From: an uncultured Clostridia bacterium
GTDB taxonomy: Bacteria; Bacillota; Clostridia; TANB77; CAG-508
Length of the DNA stretch: 7,491 nt
Direction: 5' to 3'
Assembly: GCA_934148985.1 (NCBI GenBank)
Contig: CAKPDO010000056.1
Location: 1-7,491 of the forward strand
Positions 1-5,669 of the stretch are shown piece by piece; within the stretch, counting starts at the first letter, position 1; each line of letters begins with the position of its first letter. The translations under genes were made by a program, and so were the position numbers. The notes below the pieces were generated by a model. It made no database searches and was not told the DNA's origin. It worked only from the letters and a program-made list of their open reading frames with translations.

Positions 1-838
1 AGCAAAATTTATATCCATCATAATTTTCTTTCATTATTGGTAATATTTTTTCTTGGTCTTCTTTTGATATATTTTGGTTAGTTAAAATTTCTATTAATTC
101 ACTTTGGGTAAATCCCATCATATCATTAAATCTTACATCTTTGGTTATATCTTTTCCTATATTAAATCCACTTGTTAGGCTATCCAGCGTTATTGGTGCA
201 ACTCCAGTTATAAATATTCTATCTACCACCGTTTCTGTTCCCTTTTTTAGAATCTCATACCATTTCCTCACTTTTCCATTTTTAGAAACCAATGTTCTAA
301 ATCTTTCCGGATAAAATCCTAATAGTTCATTTGCAAAGTGATCATATTCGTCTATTATTACATATATCTTATCTTGTGACTTTTGAACATAAAAAGCTTT
401 AAATAAGTTGTTTAATATATTTTCTGCATCATCTTCATTATTAACATAAAAGTCCAAATTATATCTATGAATAAAAACTTCTATTGATGATGCAACTTCA
501 TTTTTAAAACCTCTTATTGTTGATGCTTCTGTTTCAGTATCTATTCCCGAAAAATTGAACCTTAAAATACAATAACTATTTTTATTTTTAGTTGGATTTT
601 TTCCTATATAAGTATTCCCATATAATTTATCAAATTTGTCTGTTTTATTTTTGTCGTAATAATTTTCTATTACACTTGTAAACAATGTTTTTCCAAATTT
701 TCTTGGACGCAAAAACATTATACTTGTTTCTGGTAAATTTTCTAATTTTTCTATATACATTGTTTTATCTACATAATAATATCCATCATTTACTATTTTT
801 TCATAATTACTTATTCCATATGGCATTTTTAAATTCAT
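1..838 (-). CDS. AAA-ATPase-like protein (DUF1703-type family), C-terminus outside window
   Basis: The frame is open for 279 codons from an ATG at 838 to the window edge, with no stop or frameshift. The N-terminus (PYGISNYEKI ... YYVDKT, residues 6-26) leads into RPRKFGKT (44-51), the modified Walker A typical of the AAA-ATPase-like family (Pfam AAA-ATPase_like, PF09820). Walker B is VIIDEYD (160-166), and the family's YDGYKF motif is at 273-278, just before the edge. Family members are usually about 500-550 residues and often end in a PD-(D/E)XK nuclease-like domain, so roughly half the protein is missing here. The exact biological role of the family is not established; these genes are often multicopy in gut Clostridia, Bacteroides and spirochaetes. 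The start is supported by an AGAGGAGAG ribosome site seven bases upstream. It has its own promoter and lies beyond the secY terminator, so it is probably not part of the ribosomal operon. Confidence 0.85.
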   Translation of the reverse strand, partial: MNLKMPYGISNYEKIVNDGYYYVDKTMYIEKLENLPETSIMFLRPRKFGKTLFTSVIENYYDKNKTDKFDKLYGNTYIGKNPTKNKNSYCILRFNFSGIDTETEASTIRGFKNEVASSIEVFIHRYNLDFYVNNEDDAENILNNLFKAFYVQKSQDKIYVIIDEYDHFANELLGFYPERFRTLVSKNGKVRKWYEILKKGTETVVDRIFITGVAPITLDSLTSGFNIGKDITKDVRFNDMMGFTQSELIEILTNQNISKEDQEKILPIMKENYDGYKFC

Positions 839-845
839 AGCTACA

Positions 846-855
846 CTCTCCTCTC
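846..855 (-). promoter_or_regulatory. Ribosome binding site of the AAA-ATPase-like gene
   Basis: On the minus strand this reads GAGAGGAGAG, seven bases before the ATG at 838. It favours that ATG over the in-frame ATG four codons later. Confidence 0.7.
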
Positions 856-869
856 TTCTCGACATTTAT

Positions 870-898
870 ATTTTACTAGAAAAAAAAGAAAATAGCAA
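870..898 (-). promoter_or_regulatory. Predicted sigma-70/sigma-A promoter of the AAA-ATPase-like gene
   Basis: The minus strand shows TTGCTA (898-893) as a -35 box, a 17-base spacer, and TAAAAT (875-870) as a -10 box, about 30 bases before the start codon. The spacing is ideal and each box differs from consensus at one or two positions. The -35 box lies inside the 3' arm of the secY terminator stem and the spacer includes its T tract. Promoter-like strings are common in AT-rich DNA, so this is a prediction. Confidence 0.55.
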
Positions 899-916
899 CC
901 AATTTTGCTATTTTCT
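880..916 (-). terminator. Rho-independent terminator after secY
   Basis: On the minus strand AGAAAATAGCAA (916-905) and TTGCTATTTTCT (898-887) form a perfect 12-bp stem around a six-base loop, followed at once by seven more T (886-880). It starts 12 bases after the secY stop codon. The stem is AT-rich, which fits the genome, but the length and T tract are classic. It marks the 3' end of the ribosomal-protein/secY transcript. The A-run on the other side could allow weak plus-strand activity, but no plus-strand gene is seen there. Confidence 0.85.
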
Positions 917-928
917 CTAATTTATATT

Positions 929-2251
929 CTATTCCAAAAATCCCTTGTAATGTCTCATAACAAGCTGAGATTCCAATTGTTGAATTGACTCAATTGCAAC
1001 ACCAACAACAATTAAAAGTGCAGTACCACCGAATGTTATATCCAAAGATGTAAATCTAAGTAACATTGGTAGAATAGCAATAACAGCTAAATAAAATCCA
1101 CCAAATAATGTTATTTTAGAAATTACATTAGATAAATAATCAGTTGTAGGTTTTCCTGCTCTAATTCCAGGTATAAAACCGCCATTTTTCTTAATATTGG
1201 CTGATATTTCAGCTGGATTTGTCATTGCATATGTCCAGAAGAAAGTAAATCCTACAATTAGTAATAAATAAACAATTGCATTGGCTATGGTATATCCCCA
1301 TCCAACACTAGATGATGATGTAGCCATAGAAAATTTATACAATGTTGCCCAAAATCCTGTTGAAGTTGCGACATCTGTCTTAAATATTTGTATTATCATT
1401 GCTGGAAATGTTAGGAATGAAGATGCAAATATTATAGGCATAACTCCTGCCATTGCAAGTTTAAGTGGTATATTTGTACTTTGTGCTCCGACCATTTTTC
1501 TTCCAACAACTTTTTTTGAATATTGTACTGGTACTCTACGTTCAGCTTGTTGCATATATACAACTGCTGCAACTAATACAAGAGCACCTAATATAATTCC
1601 AATTGCTGTTAAGAAGCCAGTTGTACTAAATCCATTTGATGTTATTATCAAATTATACATTGTAACTAATACCGATGGTAATCTAGATATAATACCAATA
1701 AAGATTATTAAAGAAATTCCGTTTCCTATACCTTTATTTGTAATTTGTTCTCCAAGCCACATAAGTAATGAAGTTCCAGCAATAAATCCGGCAACAATCA
1801 TTGCTCCTGTAAGAAAACTAGAGTTCACGAAAACTCCATATGATTTATAAGATAAATATACACCTATAGCTTCTATAAAAGCTAAAAATATTGTTAATAT
1901 TTTTGTATACTTATTTATTTTTTGTTTACCATCTTCTCCACCTTCTTTAGTTAATCTTTCTAAAGATGGTATAACCATCCCTAGAAGTTGAATAACTATT
2001 GTAGATGTGATATAAGGGGTAATGCTCATTGCAAATATTGAAAATTTAGCAAAGGCACCACCTGAAATCAAATTTATCATACCAGCTAAACTAGATGAAC
2101 TATCATTCATTAAATTATTTAATGCTGATATATCAACACCTGGAACTGTAATGTAACAGCCAAGTCTAAAAAGTGTTATTAGTAATAATGTATACCAAAG
2201 CTTTTTTCTAATATCAGGTGTTTTAAGTGCATTTTTTATTGTTTTAAACAA
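929..2251 (-). CDS. secY: Protein translocase subunit SecY
   Basis: SecY is the channel-forming subunit of the SecYEG translocon in the cytoplasmic membrane. The 440-residue product has the usual bacterial length and about ten hydrophobic segments. Family landmarks are the FRLG...VPGVD region near 28-40, GGAFAKFSIFAMSITPYI at 64-81 (TM2), GIGNGISLIIF at 174-184 (TM5), QQAERRVPVQY at 234-244 in the cytosolic loop after TM6, and GIRAGKPTTDYL at 362-373, the conserved loop that contacts SecA and the ribosome. The start is TTG, giving MFKTIKNALK, which matches SecY N-termini; no nearby ATG would keep that N-terminus. AGAGGTGA lies five bases upstream, inside the last codons of rplO, and the TTG follows the rplO TAA with no intervening base, so the two are probably translationally coupled. 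In many Bacillota adk, map and infA come next; here a terminator does. Confidence 0.98.
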   Translation of the reverse strand: MFKTIKNALKTPDIRKKLWYTLLLITLFRLGCYITVPGVDISALNNLMNDSSSSLAGMINLISGGAFAKFSIFAMSITPYITSTIVIQLLGMVIPSLERLTKEGGEDGKQKINKYTKILTIFLAFIEAIGVYLSYKSYGVFVNSSFLTGAMIVAGFIAGTSLLMWLGEQITNKGIGNGISLIIFIGIISRLPSVLVTMYNLIITSNGFSTTGFLTAIGIILGALVLVAAVVYMQQAERRVPVQYSKKVVGRKMVGAQSTNIPLKLAMAGVMPIIFASSFLTFPAMIIQIFKTDVATSTGFWATLYKFSMATSSSSVGWGYTIANAIVYLLLIVGFTFFWTYAMTNPAEISANIKKNGGFIPGIRAGKPTTDYLSNVISKITLFGGFYLAVIAILPMLLRFTSLDITFGGTALLIVVGVAIESIQQLESQLVMRHYKGFLE

Positions 2252-2686
2252 TTATATCACCTCTGCCTTTCCGCCTAAAGCTTCGATATTTTCTTTTGCT
2301 TTAGCTGTAAATTTAACAGCTTTAACATTTAATTTCTTTTCTAATTTACCAGTTGCTAAAACAACTATTCCATCTTGGATTTTTCCAATTATTCCTTCTG
2401 CTAAAAGTGTTTCAGCTGTAACATCAGTAGCTTCTGATTTATTAAGCATTGTTAATGTTACTTCTGTGTAATTTTTAGCATGAATATTTGTAAATCCTCT
2501 TTTTGGTAGTCTTCTATATAATGGTGTTTGACCACCTTCGAAACCACGTCTAACTCCTCCTCCAGATCTTGCTTTTTGACCTTTTTGGCCTCTACCTGAA
2601 GTTTTTCCTAGTCCAGAACCAATTCCTCTACCTACTCTTTTAGATTTTACTTTTTTCATAGCTGGCTTTAATTCTCCGATTTCCAT
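2252..2686 (-). CDS. rplO: 50S ribosomal protein L15
   Basis: L15 is a large-subunit protein that binds 23S rRNA late in assembly. The 144-residue product has the usual length. It has the glycine- and basic-rich extended N-terminal part (VGRGIGSGLGKTSGRGQKG, residues 18-36; GGQTPLYRRLPKRGF, 51-65), which threads into rRNA, and a C-terminal globular domain ending in the KENIEALGGKAEVI segment that matches the family signature. A strong GAGGAGGTG lies five bases before the ATG. The 173-base gap upstream holds structured element A where rpmD would normally be. Downstream the stop codon abuts the secY start. Confidence 0.98.
   Translation of the reverse strand: MEIGELKPAMKKVKSKRVGRGIGSGLGKTSGRGQKGQKARSGGGVRRGFEGGQTPLYRRLPKRGFTNIHAKNYTEVTLTMLNKSEATDVTAETLLAEGIIGKIQDGIVVLATGKLEKKLNVKAVKFTAKAKENIEALGGKAEVI
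2257..2264 (-). promoter_or_regulatory. Ribosome binding site supporting the TTG start of secY
   Basis: The minus strand reads AGAGGTGA, five bases before the TTG at 2251. It lies within the coding end of rplO. This site decides in favour of the TTG start. Confidence 0.7.
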
Positions 2687-2706
2687 TTTCGCACCTCCTC
2701 TTTGTT

Positions 2707-2787
2707 GTAGGGGGACACATCTTCTTTTCCACGGGTCTTTCTTTGGGGCTTTAAGATATGTCCCCCCCGTGTGAATATGTGATGTTA
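2707..2787 (-). repeat. Structured repeat element, copy A (upstream of rplO)
   Basis: As RNA from the minus strand, GGGGGACAUAUCUU (2766-2753) pairs with AAGAUGUGUCCCCC (2723-2710), a 14-bp stem with one U-G wobble around a 29-base loop. The loop carries CCAAAGAAAGACCCGUG (2746-2730). The 5' flank, TAACATCACATATTCACACGG (2787-2767), is shared base for base with copy B. The flank's CACGGG could pair with CCCGUG in the loop. The 3' end of the stem lies nine bases before the rplO Shine-Dalgarno. The element is about 90% identical to copy B. No T tract follows, so it is not an intrinsic terminator. Whether it is a regulatory RNA or a dispersed mobile palindrome cannot be settled here. Confidence 0.85.
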
Positions 2788-2859
2788 TGCCATTTAGTTT
2801 CTGCCAAGTTCTGCTCTTTTATTGGCTTTATTCTCCCTACTTTTATATATTAACTCTTC

Positions 2860-3351
2860 TTATAATATATCTTCTGGTTTCTTTCCTCTTTTTGCTGCTA
2901 CAGATTCAACTGTTTGCATTGATTTTAAACCTTCTATTGTAGCATATACTACGTTTCTTGGATTGTTTGTTCCAATTATTTTTGTACGAATATTTTTATA
3001 TCCTGCAAGTTCTAGTACAGGTCTAACGCTACCTCCAGCGATAATTCCAGTACCTTCAGCAGCTGGTTTTAGCATAACTTTTGCACTACCAAATTTTCCA
3101 AAATATTCATGTGGCACTGTTGTATCAACTATTGGAACTTCTATTAAATTCTTCTTAGCATCTTGGATAGCTTTTTTGATAGCTTCTGGAACTTCGGCAG
3201 CTTTACCATTTCCAACACCAACATGACCATTTCCATCTCCAACAACAACTACTGCTGAAAATCTCATATGTCTACCACCCTTAACAACTTTTGTAACTCT
3301 GTTAAGTGCAACAACTTTTTCCTTTAATTCATTTTCTTGCTTTTCTTCCAT
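2860..3351 (-). CDS. rpsE: 30S ribosomal protein S5
   Basis: S5 sits on the solvent side of the small subunit near the decoding centre and affects translational accuracy. The 163-residue product has the usual length. The N-terminal double-stranded-RNA-binding-like domain contains RVTKVVKGGRHMRFSAVVVVG (18-38, with the KGGR loop) and GHVGVGNGKAAEVPEAIKKA (42-61). The C-terminal domain contains GTGIIAGGSVRPVLELAG (100-117). AAGGAGG lies 14 bases before the ATG, longer than for the other genes here. An in-frame ATT two codons upstream would be better spaced but is a very rare start, so the ATG is kept. Element C lies upstream and element A downstream; the gene expected next, rpmD, is missing. 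Confidence 0.97.
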   Translation of the reverse strand: MEEKQENELKEKVVALNRVTKVVKGGRHMRFSAVVVVGDGNGHVGVGNGKAAEVPEAIKKAIQDAKKNLIEVPIVDTTVPHEYFGKFGSAKVMLKPAAEGTGIIAGGSVRPVLELAGYKNIRTKIIGTNNPRNVVYATIEGLKSMQTVESVAAKRGKKPEDIL

Positions 3352-3365
3352 GTTAATTAGTTTTC

Positions 3366-3372
3366 CCTCCTT
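3366..3372 (-). promoter_or_regulatory. Ribosome binding site of rpsE, unusually distant
   Basis: AAGGAGG on the minus strand is 14 bases from the rpsE ATG; the other Shine-Dalgarno spacings measured here are about 5 to 9. It begins 10 bases after the stem of element C ends. Confidence 0.7.
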
Positions 3373-3382
3373 CTTTTAATGT

Positions 3383-3453
3383 CAGGTGACACACTTTTTC
3401 ACGGGTCTTTCTTGGAACAAAGTATGTCCCTGCCCTTAATCTAAAGTGATTAA
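3383..3453 (-). repeat. Structured repeat element, copy C (upstream of rpsE), diverged
   Basis: As minus-strand RNA, CAGGGACAUACUU (3432-3420) pairs with AAGUGUGUC-A-CCUG (3396-3383), 13 base pairs with one bulged A and one U-G wobble at the same place as in copies A and B. The loop keeps CCAAGAAAGACCCGUG (3415-3400), one A shorter than in A and B. The stem sequence differs from A and B but remains paired. An ATCAC string about 20 bases upstream also matches the other copies. Next to it lies a small hairpin, TTAATC (3436-3441) against GATTAA (3448-3453), not seen in A or B. The stem ends 10 bases before the rpsE Shine-Dalgarno. Confidence 0.75.
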
Positions 3454-3476
3454 CCCTTATTTAAGTTTCGTTGTTT

Positions 3477-3836
3477 CTAGAAGTTTAATCCGCCTTCTCT
3501 TGCGGCTTCTGCGACTTCTTTAACAACTCCGTGATATATGTATCCTCCACGGTCAAAAACAATGTCTTTAATGTTTATTTTTTCAGCTCTTTTTGCAATT
3601 AAGTTTCCTACTTCTTTGGCAGCAACTTTATTTGCATGTTTTTCTTTAACTTCTTTGTCTAAAGTTGAAGCTTGAGCTAAAGTACAACCATTTACATCAT
3701 CTATAAGTTGAACGTAAATATTACTATTACTTCTGAAAACACTTAATCTTGGTCTTTCAGGTGTTCCAGATATTTTGTTTCTAACTCTTTTATGTCTTCT
3801 TATTCTTTCTAATTTTCTATCAGTTTTTGAAACCAT
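3477..3836 (-). CDS. rplR: 50S ribosomal protein L18
   Basis: L18 binds 5S rRNA and, with L5, anchors it in the central protuberance. The product has 119 residues, close to the usual 115-120. The basic N-terminal tail (KLERIRRHKRVRNKI, residues 8-22) leads into RPRLSVFRSNSNIYVQLIDD (28-47), the typical L18 core start, and FDRGGYIYHGVVKEVAEAAREGGL (94-117) at the C-terminus is the strongest family signature. AAGGAGA lies close before the ATG. It follows rplF by 42 bases with nothing notable between, and is followed by a 125-base gap with element C. The stop is TAG. Confidence 0.97.
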   Translation of the reverse strand: MVSKTDRKLERIRRHKRVRNKISGTPERPRLSVFRSNSNIYVQLIDDVNGCTLAQASTLDKEVKEKHANKVAAKEVGNLIAKRAEKINIKDIVFDRGGYIYHGVVKEVAEAAREGGLNF

Positions 3837-3878
3837 TTTGTTCTCCTTTCATAATTTTTTTCAAGGAATTTAATTATT

Positions 3879-4415
3879 TTATTTACCAGTTTTTCCAACT
3901 TTACGTCTGATAACTTCTTCAGCGTATTTGATTCCTTTACCTCTATATACTTCAGGTGGTCTTTTTGTTCTGATAACAGCGGCAGTTTGACCAACTAATT
4001 CTTTATCAATTCCTTTAACAATAATTGTATTTGCATTTGGAACATCAAAAGTAATTCCTTCTGGTGCTTCGAATATTACAGGGTGTGAATATCCAAGAGA
4101 AAGATTTAAGTCATTTCCTTGTTTTTGAACTCTATAACCAACACCATTTATTTGTAATTCTCTAGTGAATTCATTTTGAACACCTGTAATCATGTTGTTT
4201 ATTAAAGTTCTTGTTAATCCATGTAAACTCTTGCTTCTTCTTACATCAGAATCTCTTGAAATTGTTAGTATTCCATTTTCTAATTTCATAGAAATTTCTG
4301 GCTCAACAGTTCTTTCTAGTGTTCCTTTTGGTCCTTTTACAGTAATATGTTGTCCGTCAATTTTAACATCAACTTCAGCAGGTACTGTAATAGGTTTATT
4401 TCCTATTCTTGACAT
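3879..4415 (-). CDS. rplF: 50S ribosomal protein L6
   Basis: L6 binds 23S rRNA near the sarcin-ricin region and helps form the factor-binding site. The start chosen is the ATG at 4415, giving MSRIGNKPI, the standard L6 N-terminus, with AAGGAG seven bases upstream. A longer reading from a TTG at 4436 would add seven residues and overlap rpsH, and it would encode the Shine-Dalgarno itself, so it is rejected. The 178-residue product has the usual length and two related domains: GPKGTLERTV at 28-37 and LHGLTRTLINNMITGV at 64-79 in the first, and INGVGYRVQKQGNDLNLSLGYSHP at 89-112 with the signature PPEVYRGKGIKY at 153-164 in the second. It lies 14 bases after rpsH. Confidence 0.98.
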   Translation of the reverse strand: MSRIGNKPITVPAEVDVKIDGQHITVKGPKGTLERTVEPEISMKLENGILTISRDSDVRRSKSLHGLTRTLINNMITGVQNEFTRELQINGVGYRVQKQGNDLNLSLGYSHPVIFEAPEGITFDVPNANTIIVKGIDKELVGQTAAVIRTKRPPEVYRGKGIKYAEEVIRRKVGKTGK

Positions 4416-4422
4416 TTTATTT

Positions 4423-4428
4423 CTCCTT
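4423..4428 (-). promoter_or_regulatory. Ribosome binding site that fixes the rplF start
   Basis: The minus strand reads AAGGAG, seven bases before the ATG at 4415. It would lie inside the gene if the upstream TTG at 4436 were used. Confidence 0.75.
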
Positions 4429-4429
4429 C

Positions 4430-4828
4430 CTACCAAATATAAGCTAAAACTTCTCCACCTATTCCAGCATTTCTTGCTTCTTTATCCGTCATTAATCCTT
4501 TTGATGTTGAAATTATAGCAATTCCTAAACCATTTAATACTTTAGGTAATTCTTCTTTTCCAGCATATACTTTTAATCCTGGTTTACTTATTCTTTTTAA
4601 TCCATCAATTACTCTTGTTCCTTTTTCATCATATTTTAAAGTAATTCTAATAACACCTTGTGTGTTATCTTTGATTTCTTCAAAAGATTTTATGTATCCT
4701 TCTTTAAATAAAATTTCAGCAATACCAAGTTTCATTTTTGAACTAGGTACATCTACAGTTTTATGTTTAGAAGTATTTGCATTTCTTATTCTTGTTAGCA
4801 TATCTGCTATTGGATCTGTAGTATTCAA
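4430..4828 (-). CDS. rpsH: 30S ribosomal protein S8
   Basis: S8 binds the central domain of 16S rRNA early in assembly; in Escherichia coli it also represses the spc operon by binding the rplE mRNA. The 132-residue product has the usual length. It shows the N-terminal DPIADMLTRIRNA (5-17), and the C-terminal half carries GLKRISKPGLKVYA (76-89), LNGLGIAIISTSKGLMTDKEAR (98-119, family signature) and GGEVLAYIW (124-132). The start is TTG: the frame gives MNTTDPIADML, matching S8 proteins, and AAGGAGGT sits nine bases upstream. The next in-frame ATG would remove the conserved N-terminus. The stop is TAG. Confidence 0.97.
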   Translation of the reverse strand: MNTTDPIADMLTRIRNANTSKHKTVDVPSSKMKLGIAEILFKEGYIKSFEEIKDNTQGVIRITLKYDEKGTRVIDGLKRISKPGLKVYAGKEELPKVLNGLGIAIISTSKGLMTDKEARNAGIGGEVLAYIW

Positions 4829-4837
4829 TTTATACTT

Positions 4838-4845
4838 ACCTCCTT
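4838..4845 (-). promoter_or_regulatory. Ribosome binding site supporting the TTG start of rpsH
   Basis: AAGGAGGT on the minus strand, nine bases before the TTG at 4828, a near-perfect anti-16S match that compensates for the weak start codon. Confidence 0.75.
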
Positions 4846-4875
4846 CTCTTCTTTTTTCTTAATTTATTTATTTGA

Positions 4876-5061
4876 TTACCAACTTGCCTTTTTAACTCCT
4901 GGAATTTCTCCCTTGTGAGCTAATTCTCTAAAGCATATACGGCAAATTCCATATTTTCTAATATATGCATGTGGTCTACCACAAAGTTTACATCTATTAT
5001 ATTCTCTTGTTTGATATTTTTGTGGTTTTTGTTGTTTAACCTTCATTGACATTTTTGCCAT
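4876..5061 (-). CDS. rpsN: 30S ribosomal protein S14, zinc-binding type (type Z)
   Basis: S14 sits in the head of the small subunit next to S3 and S10. This is the short 61-residue form with four zinc ligands, C24, C27, C40 and C43 (CKLC ... CRIC). This form is typical of many Gram-positive lineages, whereas the long zinc-free form has about 90-100 residues. The central RPHAYIRKYGICRICFRELAHKGEIPGVKKASW region (29-61, quoted in parts: RELAHKGEIPGVKKASW is 45-61) is standard. AGGAGG lies before the ATG. The gene lies between rplE and rpsH as expected. Zinc-free paralogues are often encoded elsewhere under Zur control; none is in this window. Confidence 0.98.
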   Translation of the reverse strand: MAKMSMKVKQQKPQKYQTREYNRCKLCGRPHAYIRKYGICRICFRELAHKGEIPGVKKASW

Positions 5062-5101
5062 AGAACCTAAATCCTCCTCTTAATTATTACTTAAGTTCAA
5101 A

Positions 5102-5641
5102 TTAAGCATGAAAAGGCATTCCTAATAATTTTAGCAACTCTCTAGCTTCCTCATCTGTTCTAGCTGTTGTTACAAAAATTATATCCATTCCTCTTAACTT
5201 GTCTACTTTATCATATTCGATTTCTGGGAATATTAATTGTTCTTTTATACCCATAGAATAATTTCCTCTACCGTCAAAAGAATTACTTGAAACTCCTCTA
5301 AAATCTCTAACTCTTGGAAGTGCGACATTCATTAATTTGTATGCAAAATCGTACATTTTATCTTGTCTTAATGTAACTTTACATCCAACGTCAGCTCCTT
5401 CTCTTATTTTAAATGCAGCAATTGATTTCTTTGCTTTTGTAATAACTGGTTTTTGACCTGTTATTTGTGTTAAATCATTTATTGCATTTTCCAATGATTT
5501 AGGATTTTCTCTTGTATCACCTAAACCAATGTTTATTACTATTTTCTCTAATTTTGGAACTTCCATTATTGATTTATATCCAAACTTTTTCATTAAAGCT
5601 GGAACTACTTCTTTTTGATATTGTTCTTTTAAGATTTCCAT
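5102..5641 (-). CDS. rplE: 50S ribosomal protein L5
   Basis: L5 binds 5S rRNA and contacts the P-site tRNA and the small subunit from the central protuberance. The 179-residue product has the usual length and clear landmarks: VPKLEKIVINIGLGD (28-42), TKAKKSIAAFKIREG (68-82), ALPRVRDFRGVS (107-118), GRGNYSMGIKEQLIFPEIEY (124-143) and GMDIIFVTTA (151-160). AAGGAGG precedes the ATG. It follows rplX by 28 bases and precedes rpsN by 40 bases. No S8-binding-like structure was recognised in the short gap before it. Confidence 0.98.
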   Translation of the reverse strand: MEILKEQYQKEVVPALMKKFGYKSIMEVPKLEKIVINIGLGDTRENPKSLENAINDLTQITGQKPVITKAKKSIAAFKIREGADVGCKVTLRQDKMYDFAYKLMNVALPRVRDFRGVSSNSFDGRGNYSMGIKEQLIFPEIEYDKVDKLRGMDIIFVTTARTDEEARELLKLLGMPFHA

Positions 5642-5669
5642 CTAATTCGTTCCTCCTTTCTCAAACTAA

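Noticed and set aside
1281..1850. Long open frame on the plus strand opposite secY, and similar plus-strand frames opposite rpsE, rplF, rpsH and rplX.
   Set aside because: They are antisense shadows of confidently identified genes; none has a recognisable product or a convincing ribosome site.
2710..2766. The element stems read as intrinsic terminators or attenuators.
   Set aside because: None of the three stems is followed by a T tract on either strand, and essential genes of the same operon follow each copy.
2767..2807. A promoter in the flank shared by copies A and B (TTGGCA or TTGCAA followed by TAACAT).
   Set aside because: The spacer is only 14 bases, too short for a sigma-A promoter, and no better -10 box sits at 16-18 bases.
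3352..3365. An ATT start for rpsE two codons before the ATG, which would give a better Shine-Dalgarno distance.
   Set aside because: ATT starts are extremely rare outside infC-like genes, and S5 N-termini vary too much to support it.
3809..3994. A 61-residue open frame overlapping the end of rplF and the start of rplR.
   Set aside because: It overlaps both genes in another frame, has no family resemblance, and no ribosome binding site of its own.
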